Assembly (NCBI RefSeq): GCF_019974135.1
Contig: NZ_AP025017.1
Coordinates: 3,106,964-3,170,963 of the forward strand
Direction of reading: 5' to 3'
DNA from: Actinomyces capricornis
GTDB lineage: Bacteria; Actinomycetota; Actinomycetes; Actinomycetales; Actinomycetaceae
DNA: 64,000 bases
Made by a program: the position numbers and the translations under genes. Below are positions 24,415 to 33,517 of this stretch, one piece after another. Position 1 is the stretch's first letter. Each line of letters starts with the position of its first letter. The notes beneath the pieces were generated by a model. The model searched no databases and was not told the origin of the DNA. It worked only from the letters and a program-made list of their open reading frames with translations.

Positions 24415-24810
24415 GTGGGGAACCTCGGCAACTACCAGACGATGGTGACGTTCGCCAAGCAGGTCGGCGGGCCCCTTGCTCTGGCTGCAGTTACGGCAGT
24501 GAGCGGCTGGGCTGTTGGGCGTGGTGCCGAAGCGGGCGGCAAAGCTGTCTGGAGACGAGTTAGGCCACATGATCAGAGGAGAGGTGTTGAGCCACAGGAA
24601 TATCCGAAACGCCTCACGATCACGAGCGACGCTGACTGCGGCGCTGGCCTCACCCTCCATGCAGGCGATGAGATCCGGGTGCTCGAGCGGGACAGCGACG
24701 CGCTGCTCGTAGAGATAATCGGAAACAACAACAACCCGCACGTTGTCTCAGCTGAAGCCCTCAGAAGCGTCTCCAACTTCGACGAAAAATTTTCAACTGA
24801 AGATCGTTGA
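24415..24810 (+). CDS. Small protein with one N-terminal membrane helix, unassigned
   Basis: The GTG at 24415 follows AAGGAG with a six-base spacer, which fixes the start and gives 131 residues. The N-terminus reads MGNLGNYQTMVTFAKQVGGP and continues into an Ala-rich hydrophobic helix (LALAAVTAVSGWAVGRGAEA). A basic segment follows, then a C-terminal domain with strand-rich LHAGDEIRVLERDSDALLVE. The opening M-G-N-L-x-x-Y-Q is familiar from short actinobacterial accessory proteins, but I know no function. It lies about 120 bp after the IS256 copy and 49 bp before the next gene. Confidence 0.6.
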   Translation: MGNLGNYQTMVTFAKQVGGPLALAAVTAVSGWAVGRGAEAGGKAVWRRVRPHDQRRGVEPQEYPKRLTITSDADCGAGLTLHAGDEIRVLERDSDALLVEIIGNNNNPHVVSAEALRSVSNFDEKFSTEDR

Positions 24811-24859
24811 CATGAATATGACATGCTCGATCAATGCGGAGGTTGGGTGAACATTTTCC

Positions 24860-25579
24860 GTGCTCAATACGCTCGCTGATCTTGCAACCCTACTCGCGGC
24901 AGTGCCGGTGGCTGTCGCTGCCCTAGTATTCCTATGCAAGACGCTGCCCGCCTACTTTACCTCCCCCGAAGGGTTGCGTCTCGAAGTGGTGCGAGCTATA
25001 GGCGACCCCGGCTACTTTGTGCGAATCACGAACTATGCCTCAGTAGAGCGCCGCATCGAGTATGTCGGAGTTATGCCCGCTAGTTTTCGCCCCCTTTGGC
25101 CACCTCGCGCACGCTTCACCCGCCGCGTTAGTACTAAGAGGAATTCGGTCGAATCCCTAGTCGAACATACCATCTCAGTCAGAGCGGATATCACTCTCCC
25201 GAGCGGTGCAAGTCACTCGTTTCTCGTGCCGCAGCCGCTCGACCTAGAGGAGGCATCGGAGTCGACAGTCAAGGACTACGAAATTCTCGTCGAGCGTGAC
25301 GCTCAGTGGCACCGTGATCACGGTGGACGTCCGTCGATTGTTCCATATGTGCGACTTGCGGCTGGGAACATGGTGCTAGGAAAGAAAATACGTCTTGAAA
25401 GAGAACTTCAGTGTTTGGCCATGATGTCCTGTCGCTGCGGACACTCTCCGAGTCAGCATCAGATCGTCAAGCGAAAGAGGTTGGCGGCAAAGATGTCGTT
25501 TCTGGCGCGATGCGAGAAATGCGGATGTCGGCGCTATAGAGAGGTTGGCGAGCAGATAGAGGTCGGTGAAGGATCTTAG
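24860..25579 (+). CDS. Membrane-anchored protein with a C-terminal zinc-ribbon-like motif
   Basis: This 239-residue protein starts at GTG 24860 with one N-terminal hydrophobic helix (LLAAVPVAVAALVFLCKTLP). A central domain of mixed composition follows. The C-terminus has paired cysteines, CRCGHSPSQHQ and ARCEKCGCRRY, that could bind zinc. No Shine-Dalgarno or good -10 box is apparent at this GTG, so the start is uncertain. Composition is lower in GC than the host. No family was recognised. The region 25580-25860 after it is AT-rich and shows no gene I can support. Confidence 0.55.
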   Translation: MLNTLADLATLLAAVPVAVAALVFLCKTLPAYFTSPEGLRLEVVRAIGDPGYFVRITNYASVERRIEYVGVMPASFRPLWPPRARFTRRVSTKRNSVESLVEHTISVRADITLPSGASHSFLVPQPLDLEEASESTVKDYEILVERDAQWHRDHGGRPSIVPYVRLAAGNMVLGKKIRLERELQCLAMMSCRCGHSPSQHQIVKRKRLAAKMSFLARCEKCGCRRYREVGEQIEVGEGS

Positions 25580-25860
25580 AAGCGCCTCATCAGGCGAGAA
25601 GCGGGGAATCTAGCCGGCAGCAGATGGTGGTTATACTGTACTTACGGCGGCATCGCTGAGCTCGATGCTGGGCGATGCGTAGCACAAAGGTGTTGGCGAG
25701 CTCTGAATGCCACCTTCTCGTTGCTCCGCTTTCATTGTATATTGAAGGGAGTAACGAATGTCTATACTGCAAAAGATCCACGGCCTCCAGGCTCGTTATA
25801 CAATGAAATTTTGAAGCGAGCTCGAAGTGAATATCAGCTCGTCGCTCAGTCGAGTAAACG

Positions 25861-27356
25861 GGCTCTTCCGGTTTGAGGGGGTAGCTAGGTGCTCAGTCGG
25901 TGTCTGAGGCCTCCGGCGTGGATGAGGGATCGGGTGATGTAGTGGGTGAGGTTGTGCAAGCCCTGGGCGATGCCGCGTAGGTGCTCGAGCCTGTCGTTGA
26001 TGGTCTCGGTGGGGCCGTTGGAGGCGCCGGGGTGGTCGAAGTAGGCCAGGATGTCCTCGGTGGGGCCGGTTCAGGGTCCGCTCCAGGCGGGAGGCCTGCT
26101 GGATGCCGGCTGGCACCCCGGTGGCGATGGAGTCGATCAGGGCGCTCATCACTGGCCTGCCGGCGGCGGGATCGGGGTTGCGGTAGGCGTCGATCATCTT
26201 CTGGTGCACCGCCCAGGTGACCTCCACAGCAGTGTGGCGCTGGTCGGCGAGCAGTACCTTCAGGAGCCCGGCCTGCCTCTCGGTGAGCAGGCTGTCCCTG
26301 GTCAGCAGGGCCCGGCGCGCCGTGTACAGGGGGTCATTGGCCCTCCCGCGCCGCCCTGTGGTGGCCTGCTGGACCCTGCGGCGGGTCTCGTCCAGGGCGT
26401 CGCCGGCGAGCTTGACCACGTGGAAGGGATCCATCACCGCCCGCGCGGCCGGTAGTTGCTCGGCGGTGGCGGTCTTGTAGCCGGTGAAGCCGTCCATCGC
26501 CACGATCTCGACACCGGCGCGCCAGGCGGGGTCGCGCTGGGCCAGCCAACAGGCCAGGGCCTTCTTCGAGCGGCCCTCGATCATGTCCACCAGCCTGGCC
26601 GGACCACCACTACCCTCGCGCACGGGGGCCAGGTCGATCACGACGCTCACGCACCGCTGGCGACCCCGGCGGCGCCACACATGCTCATCGACCCCCAGGA
26701 CCCACGCCCCCCTTTCAGGCGGGTCTTGACCTCGCCCAGGGCCCTCATGCCGGCCTCCAGGACGGCGTCCTTGGCGGTGTCCCACAAGACCCCCAGGCGC
26801 GCCGCGACCCGCGAGACCGCCATATTGTCGATCGCAACCGCCTGAAGAGCCCACCGGATCGAGCCGCGCGCGAGCAGTCCCCGGGGCTGGGCCGCAGCGC
26901 TGATATCGAGCCTCCAGGTCCGCCGGCAGCGCCGACAGGCGATCTCGGGGACCCTCACCAGCAGGCGGGCCACCCGTCCCCAGGCCGGGGCGTGGGCCAG
27001 GACGCGCGCGTCGGTGCCCCTTGCGCCTGCCCATGGCACCGCAGGAGGCGCAGAACAAGCGCTCGTCACAGGCCCCGATGACAGGACGGCACCGCACCCA
27101 CAGTGCTCGGCGCCCGCCGGAGTCGATGATCCGCTGCCCAGTGGCCTCAAGCCCCAAGGCATCCAGCCCCAGCAGCCGATCGGGATCGACAGGATCGAAC
27201 ACCCCGACCAGCGGGGCAGGACAGGTAGTGCGGGCCATCGTCGAGGCCCTCAGCATCATGGTCGGTCTTGAGCAACCCCATGATCACCCAGGACCTCAAC
27301 CCCGCCCCACCAGCCCCACTCCGACCAGGCCCCTACCACCTCAAACCGGAAGAGCC
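25861..27356 (-). mobile_element. ISL3-family insertion sequence, decayed
   Basis: The 24-bp terminal repeats at 25861-25884 and 27333-27356 match at 23 of 24 positions; the left begins GGCTCTTCCGGTTTGAGG, a typical ISL3 end. The element is 1,496 bp with one leftward transposase gene. No 8-bp target duplication is evident, so the flanks have changed since insertion. Confidence 0.88.
25885..27238 (-). pseudogene. ISL3-family transposase with several frameshifts
   Basis: The N-terminus reads MARTTCPAPLVGVFDPVDPD and LFCASCGA, as in ISL3 enzymes with their Cys-rich zinc region. Near 27030 the reading shifts to another frame, where RVLAHAPAWGRVARLLVRVP, CRRCRRTWRLD and AVAIDNMAVSRVAARLGVLW continue the protein. 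Near 26720 it shifts back (WVLGVDEHVWRRRGRQRCVS, VEIVAMDGFTGYK, MDPFHVVKLAGDAL). Near 26070 a one-base insertion in a C-run displaces the end (TEDILAYFDHPGASNGPTET and LEHLRGIAQGLHNLTHYI, ending RLST). Three shifts make an active enzyme unlikely, although all involve GC-rich runs prone to sequencing error. Confidence 0.85.
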
Positions 27357-27371
27357 GGTTATGATGCGCCA

Positions 27372-27457
27372 AAACTAGAGGGTTATTCACAGAGGCGGAT
27401 TTCATTTACGTTCACCCAGGTCAGAGGCTACTTGCTTCAGCCTGTGAATAAGCCTCT
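27372..27457. repeat. Palindromic repeat, copy 2
   Basis: The ends are GAGGGTTATTCACAGAGG and, reversed, GAGGCTTATTCACAGGCTG. Between them lies the same CCCAGGTCAGAGG core seen at 19624-19699. It interrupts a transposase remnant, so it behaves like an inserted miniature element. Confidence 0.7.
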
Positions 27458-27711
27458 AAGGTCAGTTCCACCTGCTGCCTGAGCCCCAGGCGGTAGCCCA
27501 GCAGGCTCTGGCCCCGCGATTCGAGCACCTGACCGATACGCCGGACAAGCTCATCGACATCCTCATCGCACAGCCCCGTGGTAGACTTATAACGCATCGG
27601 CCGTCTCCCCATGAGAATCGAGTGTGGTAACCCAATTCTCTCCCGAGACTGCCGATGCGCCCACTAACGACACGAACAAACCCCCGTGAATAACACCCTA
27701 AGGTTCTCTCA
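27458..27711 (-). pseudogene. IS5-like transposase remnant with one terminal repeat
   Basis: Reading leftward from ATG 27597 the frame gives MRYKSTTGLCDEDVDELVRR, IGQVLESRGQSLLGYRLG and LRQQVELTLEA. This resembles the N-terminal region of IS5-like transposases before their helix-turn-helix. It then runs into the palindromic repeat and stops. At the other side, CCCGTGAATAACACCCTAAG (27688-27707) resembles the GTGAATAA ends of the palindromic element and is probably a terminal repeat. All catalytic parts are missing. Confidence 0.55.
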
Positions 27712-27815
27712 CCGGGCGGCCAGCCCTCGACAATACAACGCCCCATCCGGCGCATAAGCCCCATCATCAGCAGCATCGAGGCCCAACGCAGCCCCCGCCC
27801 CGTCTGCGGCCCATG

Positions 27816-29015
27816 TCAGGACTTCGCCGCCGCTTCGATCGAGGCCTGAGCCCTCCCCTCCCTCCAGCGCGTGTACCTGCTGGCCAGGGAGTTGTAGGAC
27901 CAGTGCCATAGGAGCTCGACCGGGCCGCGGGCATGGAACCGCAGCCACAGCTTGCTCGCCGTCACCAGGAGCGCCGCGATCAGCACATAGATCACCAGAG
28001 TGTACAGCTCTGACCATGGACCCCGGATCACCCTCGCCATCCCCAGCCCGTAGTCGTAGAACACGAATGCCGCAATGAGATTCTGCGCCAGATAGCAGGT
28101 CAGGGCCATCCGACCGACATCACTCATCGCCCGGCCGAGCAGGCCAAGACGATCACGCCGGGCGTAGAACGCCGCCACCGCAGCCAGAAGACCTATAGAC
28201 ACACCAGCCGACGTCACATACCTCGTGAAGGCCGCAGCCATCTCATGCGCACCCGTGAGGCGAATGGCCCAATCCACCGGCAGGCCGACACCGAAGGACA
28301 AGCACATGATGATCCGACGCAGACGAGCCCCCTCCGGAGCGAAGATCCCCGCACGATAGAGGTGGACCCCCACCAGGTACAGCGCCGTCCCCATGAGGAG
28401 GATGAAAGGAATCTCCAGCCGCATCAGCAGGACGTGCTGAAGCCGGAAGATCACATCACCCCAGTAGGACGAGTGATCATACTGCGCCAGGACCCCGATC
28501 GTGTCATCCTTGAGCTCATCACGGTGCACGTAACCCACCACACTGATCGCCGCCATGAGCACGACATGAACCGCCAGGGCCGCATACATCCATATCTTCT
28601 GCGTCCTGGGGCTACGGGCCGTCACAGCGGCGATGACCAGGGCCGTCAACCCATACCCCATGAGCACATCGAACTCGAAGATGAAGATGAAGTTCAGCAC
28701 GCCGTCAAGGATCAGAAGTCCAGCCCGGATCGGGTACGTCCCGGGCCAGGACAGCCCCTTGCGGATCGCCGACTGCCGTTGAATCTCCAAACCAATACCG
28801 AACATGATCGTCAGCAGCCCGATGAACTTGCCATCGGTCACCAGGTTGAGGCAGGTCCTGATGACAGTATTCGCCATCGACGTCACCGGCTCTTCACTAT
28901 CGATAGCAGCGAAGATCGCGATATTCGTCAGCAGCGTCCCAAGGATCGCCAACCCCCGCAATACATCCAGCGCCACCAGGCGCCTGTACTCGGTGAACAC
29001 AGCGGCTCTCATCAT
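27816..29015 (-). CDS. DUF418-family multi-pass membrane protein
   Basis: The 399-residue protein begins near RRLVALDVLRGLAILGTLLT, the hallmark opening of the YeiB/DUF418 family. Eight or more transmembrane helices follow, and the conserved C-terminal block includes GRMALTCYLAQNLIAAFVFY and YDYGLG. A GGGGGAC stretch before the ATG-ATG at 29015 supports that start over an upstream ATG at 29036. The family is related to acyltransferase-type membrane proteins, but its reaction is unestablished. It marks the return to host-type composition after the IS-rich region. Confidence 0.82.
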   Translation of the reverse strand: MMRAAVFTEYRRLVALDVLRGLAILGTLLTNIAIFAAIDSEEPVTSMANTVIRTCLNLVTDGKFIGLLTIMFGIGLEIQRQSAIRKGLSWPGTYPIRAGLLILDGVLNFIFIFEFDVLMGYGLTALVIAAVTARSPRTQKIWMYAALAVHVVLMAAISVVGYVHRDELKDDTIGVLAQYDHSSYWGDVIFRLQHVLLMRLEIPFILLMGTALYLVGVHLYRAGIFAPEGARLRRIIMCLSFGVGLPVDWAIRLTGAHEMAAAFTRYVTSAGVSIGLLAAVAAFYARRDRLGLLGRAMSDVGRMALTCYLAQNLIAAFVFYDYGLGMARVIRGPWSELYTLVIYVLIAALLVTASKLWLRFHARGPVELLWHWSYNSLASRYTRWREGRAQASIEAAAKS

Positions 29016-29480
29016 CGTCCCCCATCGGTAGCCCAATCGTCAGCCCCGGTCACCACCCGAGAGAAAACCGGTACGCCAGAACCACAGCAAGTCTCATGTC
29101 ACGATGGAGTATCCGCATCGGCCCCGAGGATGAGCACCGTATCCCTCGCGAGATGGCACGCCGGCGCAGAGCCCCACCCCCTTGTCACCTCCCCGAGGAG
29201 GAGACATCCCCCTCCAGAGTAGGAGCTGACGAGGAGCATGCCTCTCCTCCCGATGGACACTCTCTCCTCATCCATGCGAGTCGCCGGCCGATTCCTCCAC
29301 ACGGTCAGAAAAGGCCCCGTATCACCGACCTGAGCGCACACGACGACGCGGCCACCGATTCGGTGGCCGCGTCGTGCTCCTCTCCGCCAGCATCCGCCGG
29401 CTCCCCCGCCCCTCACCGGAGCAGGCTGCCTCAGCCCGGGCTCAAGCCCAACAAGTTCGGCTCAGGCCCGCCAGTTCGGC
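29016..29480. other. Intergenic region without a credible gene
   Basis: This 465-bp gap separates two leftward genes. It should hold the promoter of the DUF418 gene near its left end. The strong hairpin at 29343-29375 probably ends the glucokinase transcript. I see no conserved frame in the remainder. Confidence 0.5.
29343..29375 (-). terminator. Strong hairpin terminator downstream of ppgK
   Basis: ACGACGCGGCCACCG (29343-29357) pairs perfectly with CGGTGGCCGCGTCGT (29361-29375) across a three-base loop, giving a 15-bp stem. It is about 105 bp beyond the leftward ppgK stop. No U-tract follows, as is common in GC-rich actinobacteria. Confidence 0.75.
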
Positions 29481-30227
29481 TCAGGCCCGGGAGGCCTGGT
29501 AGGCGGCGCCCACGATGCCCGCGGTGTTGAGCAGCTGGGCGGGCACGATCGGCGTCTTGAGCTCCAGGAGGGGAAGGAACTTCTCGTGCTTGCGGGACAC
29601 CCCGCCGCCCACGACGAACAGGTCCGGGGAGAAGAGCATCTCCACATGGGAGTAGTAGCGCTGGAGCCGCTTGGCCCACTTCTTCCACGACAGGTCCTGG
29701 AGGGTCTTCTGCCCCGCCGAGGCCTGCTTCTCGGCGTCGTGCCCATCGATCTCCAGGTGCCCCAGCTCGGTGTTGGGCACCAGGGTGCCGTCAACGATGA
29801 CCGCCGAGCCGATCCCCGTGCCCTGGGTGGTGACGATGATCGTGCCCGGCACCCCCTTGGCCGCGCCATAGGCGACCTCAGCCAGGCCCGCGGCATCGGC
29901 GTCGTTGAGAGCCACCACGGGACGGCCCAGAGCCGCCTCCATCACCTCATTGACATTGGCACCCGTCCACGACTGGTCAAGGTTGGCCATGAAGGGCACC
30001 ACCCCGTGGACGATCGGGGCGGGCAGGGCCACACCCACCGGGATCTCCGGCCCCACCTCGAGCTGCTCCAGCAGCTGGCGGCAGACCTCGGCCACCGCCT
30101 CCGGCGTCGCCGGCACCGGCGTCTCGATCCGCACGCGCTCGCCGGCGAGCTCGCCGGTCTCCAGGTTGACCAGGGCGCTCTTGATCCCAGAGCCGCCAAT
30201 GTCGATGCCGCATGCCAACGTTGCCAT
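29481..30227 (-). CDS. ppgK: Polyphosphate glucokinase (ROK-type)
   Basis: The 248-residue cytosolic enzyme phosphorylates glucose using polyphosphate or ATP. The N-terminal phosphate-1 motif is [20 protein letters not shown]. Further motifs are [17 protein letters not shown] (catalytic Asp), [18 protein letters not shown] (phosphate-2) and [15 protein letters not shown]. Length and motif order match the actinobacterial PpgK. The ATG at 30227 has GGGAGGAAT just upstream. It would feed glucose released by the maltodextrin enzymes elsewhere in the window into glycolysis, although it lies in a separate unit. The hairpin at 29343-29375 ends the transcript. Confidence 0.93.
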   Translation of the reverse strand: MATLACGIDIGGSGIKSALVNLETGELAGERVRIETPVPATPEAVAEVCRQLLEQLEVGPEIPVGVALPAPIVHGVVPFMANLDQSWTGANVNEVMEAALGRPVVALNDADAAGLAEVAYGAAKGVPGTIIVTTQGTGIGSAVIVDGTLVPNTELGHLEIDGHDAEKQASAGQKTLQDLSWKKWAKRLQRYYSHVEMLFSPDLFVVGGGVSRKHEKFLPLLELKTPIVPAQLLNTAGIVGAAYQASRA

Positions 30228-30276
30228 GATTCCTCCCAGGTGCCGCCATCCGAAGCGATAAGACTCACGGCTAAGG

Positions 30277-31299
30277 CTATAGCACCGCCCACCCCGCGGG
30301 TGCGGGGATGCGACGTCGCCTCTGTACCGATCCGCCAACGGCCTCACCCCGCCGGCCGCCCACGCCCGGCGCAGCAGGCAGCCACGCACGGGAGGCGGCC
30401 AGGCGCCGCAGGCCCACCAGCCCGGGCGCCGACCACTGGCACCAGCCGGGAACCCACCGCGACAGCCCCAGGTCGATGAGCCCGTTGACGGCGGTGGCCG
30501 GCTTGATCAGGATTCGCTCCCCGAAGCGGTAGTCCTGGCCGCGCACCAGCCGCATCGCCAGGTCGGAGCGCTGCGAGGCGAGGTAGCGGCGGGCCTTGAG
30601 GGCGTGCACGCAGTCCGAGACGATCCGGATCGTCCCCGCCCCCTCAATGAGCGGCACCACGCCGACGATGTTCTCCCAGGTCGAGCGGCTGGTGGTCTCC
30701 AGGAGCACCGGGCCGCGGTAGCCGAGCTCACGGATGTGGCGGCGCATGAGCTCGGCCTCGGGGGTCGGCCCGGCAACGGCGCCACCCGCCAGGACGAGCA
30801 CCGGAGGCGCCCACCGCCCGGCCGGCCCGTCATGGCAAGCCCGCCTCAGGCTGCGCAGCCCGGCCCGCACCCGCGCCCGGTTCTCCCTGCCCGCTCGAGG
30901 CCCGGCGTCGGCAAAGCCCAGGACGACGACGGCCGGCGGCCCGCCCGCCACCGCCCCGAAGGGCACTGCCGCTGCTCCTCCGACCCGCGCCCCCTCCGCC
31001 GATGGCCCATCGAGGGGTCCCAGCCCCGAGCGGCTCGCCCACCAGTGCACCAGCTCGCCGGCCCCGAGCACACCGGCGCACAGCAGCGACCCGCCCAGGA
31101 TCAGCCGGCGCCTGCGCCCCGCCCGACCACACCCGGCCCGGCCGCGTCCCGCCCAGCGCCGCACCGCCGAGCCCGGCGCCATCCGACGCCGACGCACCCG
31201 GCCCTGTGCGCGCCCACCGGAGGCCCGGAGCCCCTGGAGCCATCCGGGCATGCCCCGTGCCCGCTTCCCCGCCATCGTCCCTGTCATCTTCCCTGTCAT
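30277..31299 (-). CDS. DUF218 / YdcF-like protein with an N-terminal membrane anchor
   Basis: The 340-residue product starts MTGKMTGTMAGKRARGMPGW, continues with a very Arg-rich stretch and one hydrophobic helix (LILGGSLLCAGVLGAGELVH). The DUF218 domain follows: PAVVVLGFADAGP, LVLAGGAVAGPTPEAELM, RRHIRELGYRGPVLLETTSR, STWENIVGVVPLI, RIVSDCVHALKARRYLA. The S-T-W-E-N and S-D-x-x-H-x-x-R positions are family hallmarks (YdcF, SanA, ElyC). Proposed roles involve the cell envelope. Several in-frame ATGs exist, so the exact start is uncertain. It follows the exporter gene at 31407 by about 110 bp and might share its transcript. Confidence 0.78.
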   Translation of the reverse strand: MTGKMTGTMAGKRARGMPGWLQGLRASGGRAQGRVRRRRMAPGSAVRRWAGRGRAGCGRAGRRRRLILGGSLLCAGVLGAGELVHWWASRSGLGPLDGPSAEGARVGGAAAVPFGAVAGGPPAVVVLGFADAGPRAGRENRARVRAGLRSLRRACHDGPAGRWAPPVLVLAGGAVAGPTPEAELMRRHIRELGYRGPVLLETTSRSTWENIVGVVPLIEGAGTIRIVSDCVHALKARRYLASQRSDLAMRLVRGQDYRFGERILIKPATAVNGLIDLGLSRWVPGWCQWSAPGLVGLRRLAASRAWLPAAPGVGGRRGEAVGGSVQRRRRIPAPAGWAVL

Positions 31300-31406
31300 G
31301 GTGGAGCACCCCGCGTGGCGCTCCACCGCGCAGAGTATCGCCCCGGGGTCAGGCGCAGGCCGGCCGGTGCGCCAGGCAGGGACGGCCATCCGCCGCGCCC
31401 CGCGGC

Positions 31407-32213
31407 TCAGGCACCGGCCAGGGTTGCCGCGGTGGTGGCGGCGCACACGCCCAGGAGCAGCAGGCCGAGCAGGATGGTCAGGACGTGCCCGGGGACCCTC
31501 CGGGTGAAGGAGCCGCCCAGCATCCCACCGCACATGGAGGCCCCGGCGAAGAGCAGGACCACCGGCCAGTCGATGACCACCCCCGTGCCGACCCTAGCGA
31601 GCAGGCCCGTGACCGAGGCGATGACCATGACCAGCAGGGAGGTCCCCGCCGCCTCCTTGATGGGGAAGCCCAGGGCCAGCGCGAGCATGGGCACCACGAT
31701 GAAGCCTCCCCCCACCCCGAAGAAGCCGGTGAGCAGGCCCGTGGCGGTCGCGGCCAGGGCGATACCCGGCAGCCCGCGCCTCCTGCGCTCCTGCCGCGCA
31801 GGCGCAGCCCCAGTGCCCGCCGTTCCGCCGCCGGCAAGGAGGGCCCGCCTCGCGCTGAGCCCCCGTCGGAGCATGATGAGGCCCACGACCAGTAGCAGGG
31901 TGCAGAACAGGCGCATGAGGAGCAGCTCATCGAGCCGGACCGAGGCCCGCGCGCCCAGGACGGAGCCCACGATGCTCAGCACCCCGAACAGCAGGCCGTC
32001 GCGCCAGCGCACGCGGCGGTCCCGGGCGGCCGAGCGCAGGGAGACCAGCGCGGTCAGTCCCACGATGAGCAGACTGCCCGCGGCGGCGTCATGCGGCGAC
32101 TGGCCCAGCACGTAGGTGAGCACAGGCACGGAGAGGACGCCCCCGCCCGCACCCAGGGCGCCCACGACCACGCCGATGAGCAGACCCGCAACCACGGCGG
32201 CAAGGAATGTCAT
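31407..32213 (-). CDS. TauE/SafE-family sulfur-anion exporter
   Basis: The 268-residue membrane protein has two homologous halves typical of TSUP permeases: VVAGLLIGVVVGALGAGGG early and ALAATATGLLTGFFGVGGG in the middle, each followed by VP and further helices. Seven or eight helices are predicted. Its ATG overlaps the stop of the maturase gene by four bases, so it belongs to the sulfatase operon. TSUP proteins move sulfite, sulfonates or related anions. Next to a cytosolic sulfatase, export of released sulfate or sulfite is the natural reading, by inference from context. Confidence 0.88.
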   Translation of the reverse strand: MTFLAAVVAGLLIGVVVGALGAGGGVLSVPVLTYVLGQSPHDAAAGSLLIVGLTALVSLRSAARDRRVRWRDGLLFGVLSIVGSVLGARASVRLDELLLMRLFCTLLLVVGLIMLRRGLSARRALLAGGGTAGTGAAPARQERRRRGLPGIALAATATGLLTGFFGVGGGFIVVPMLALALGFPIKEAAGTSLLVMVIASVTGLLARVGTGVVIDWPVVLLFAGASMCGGMLGGSFTRRVPGHVLTILLGLLLLGVCAATTAATLAGA

Positions 32214-33517
32214 CGCCGCACCACCCCCGGCCGCTCCATCGCCCCGGGCTCGGGCCTCATGGCCCTGACCTCGGGGCCCATGATCTCTGCAGGGGCTCGG
32301 CCGGCCCTGATGAGGCGCGCCATCGCCATCAGGTCGGGCAGGGCGTGGGCGTAGAAGGCCTCATACCCTGGGCACAGGTAGTTGTGCCCGGGCTCGCCGT
32401 CCACGGAGGAGGTGAAGCGGTCCTTGGGGCAGCCTCCCCAGCACAGGCCCAGCACGGGGCAGCGGCGGCACTGGGCGGTCAGCTCCCGGTTCTTCTTCTC
32501 CGAGAAGCGCCGCATCGTCGGGGTCGCCACCAGGTCGGCGAAGCCGGCCTCGGCGATGCTGCCCAGGCGCCACAACGGCTCCACCCAGTGGTCGCAGGCG
32601 AAGACATCCCCGTTGAACTCCATGGCCAGGTTGTTGCCGCACTCGGGGGCGTGGACGCATGCCGCATGGATGCCGAACAGGGATGACAGGGCGGTGTCGA
32701 TATCCTGGACGAAGACCGTCGCGACGTCGTGGGTGATCCACTCCTCGAAGACCTCGATGAGGAAGGCGCCGTAGTGCTCGGGCCCCACTGAGCGGGAGGT
32801 GGTGGCGTCGCCCTGCTGGCGGTAGAGCAGGCGGCGCCCCCCGCCGGTCCTCCACCCGCTCTCGGCGGTGGGCAGGTCCGCGGCCCGAACCCGCTCGACG
32901 ACGGGGATGAACTGGAGGAAGCGGGCCCCCAGCTCGTCGCGGAAGTAGCGGTAGACCTCCGCCCCCCGGTGCTGGTTGGCCGCGTTGACGGTGCACAGGA
33001 TGTTCGTCCTGACCCCGGCGCTCTGGAGGTGGTGCCATCCGCGCAGCACCATGGCGTGGGTTCCCCGCCCGCCCCGGTTGACCCGGTAGGCGTCGTGCAG
33101 CTCCTCCGGCCCGTCCATGGACACGCCCACGAGCACGTCGTGCTCGGCCAGGAAGGCCGCCCACTCCTCATCGATGAGGGTGGCATTGGTCTGGAGCGCA
33201 TGGGCCACGCTCTGGGTGGGCCTGCGGTGGCGCTCGCACAGGTCCATGGCGGCGGTGAAGAAGTCGATGCCGCGCAGTGTGGGCTCCCCGCCCTGCCACA
33301 GCATCGTCACCTCGCCGTCGGGGCTGGCCGCCAGGTACTGGGCCACGTAGGTCTCCAGTGTCTCGTGACTCATCAGCTGGCGCGGGACGTCGTAGAGCAG
33401 CTCCTTGGACAGGAAGAAGCAGTACTGGCAGTCCAGGTTGCATCCCGCCCCTGTCGGCTTGGCGATGACGCTCAGGGGCAGGCGGCGCGGCGCCGCCGAT
33501 GCCGGGGACCGGCTCAT
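32210..33517 (-). CDS. Anaerobic sulfatase-maturating enzyme (radical SAM, SPASM)
   Basis: The 435-residue protein has the radical-SAM cluster CNLDCQYC with cysteines at about 26, 30 and 33. Further landmarks are GEVTMLWQGGEPTLRGIDFF, QTNATLIDEEWAAFLAEHDV and LVGVSMDGPEELHDAYRVNR. The C-terminal SPASM cysteines lie in CVHAPECGNN, DVFACDHWVEP and CRRCPVLGLCWGGCPKDRF. This class oxidises the Cys or Ser of sulfatases to formylglycine without oxygen. It overlaps the sulfatase gene by four bases, which names its substrate. It suits a facultatively anaerobic host. Confidence 0.95.
   Translation of the reverse strand: MSRSPASAAPRRLPLSVIAKPTGAGCNLDCQYCFFLSKELLYDVPRQLMSHETLETYVAQYLAASPDGEVTMLWQGGEPTLRGIDFFTAAMDLCERHRRPTQSVAHALQTNATLIDEEWAAFLAEHDVLVGVSMDGPEELHDAYRVNRGGRGTHAMVLRGWHHLQSAGVRTNILCTVNAANQHRGAEVYRYFRDELGARFLQFIPVVERVRAADLPTAESGWRTGGGRRLLYRQQGDATTSRSVGPEHYGAFLIEVFEEWITHDVATVFVQDIDTALSSLFGIHAACVHAPECGNNLAMEFNGDVFACDHWVEPLWRLGSIAEAGFADLVATPTMRRFSEKKNRELTAQCRRCPVLGLCWGGCPKDRFTSSVDGEPGHNYLCPGYEAFYAHALPDLMAMARLIRAGRAPAEIMGPEVRAMRPEPGAMERPGVVRR

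Noticed and set aside
25755..25820. Short frame starting ATG after GGGAG near 25757
   Set aside because: It ends after 17 codons and shows no similarity or conservation sign; it may be a remnant cut by the ISL3 element, but nothing supports this.
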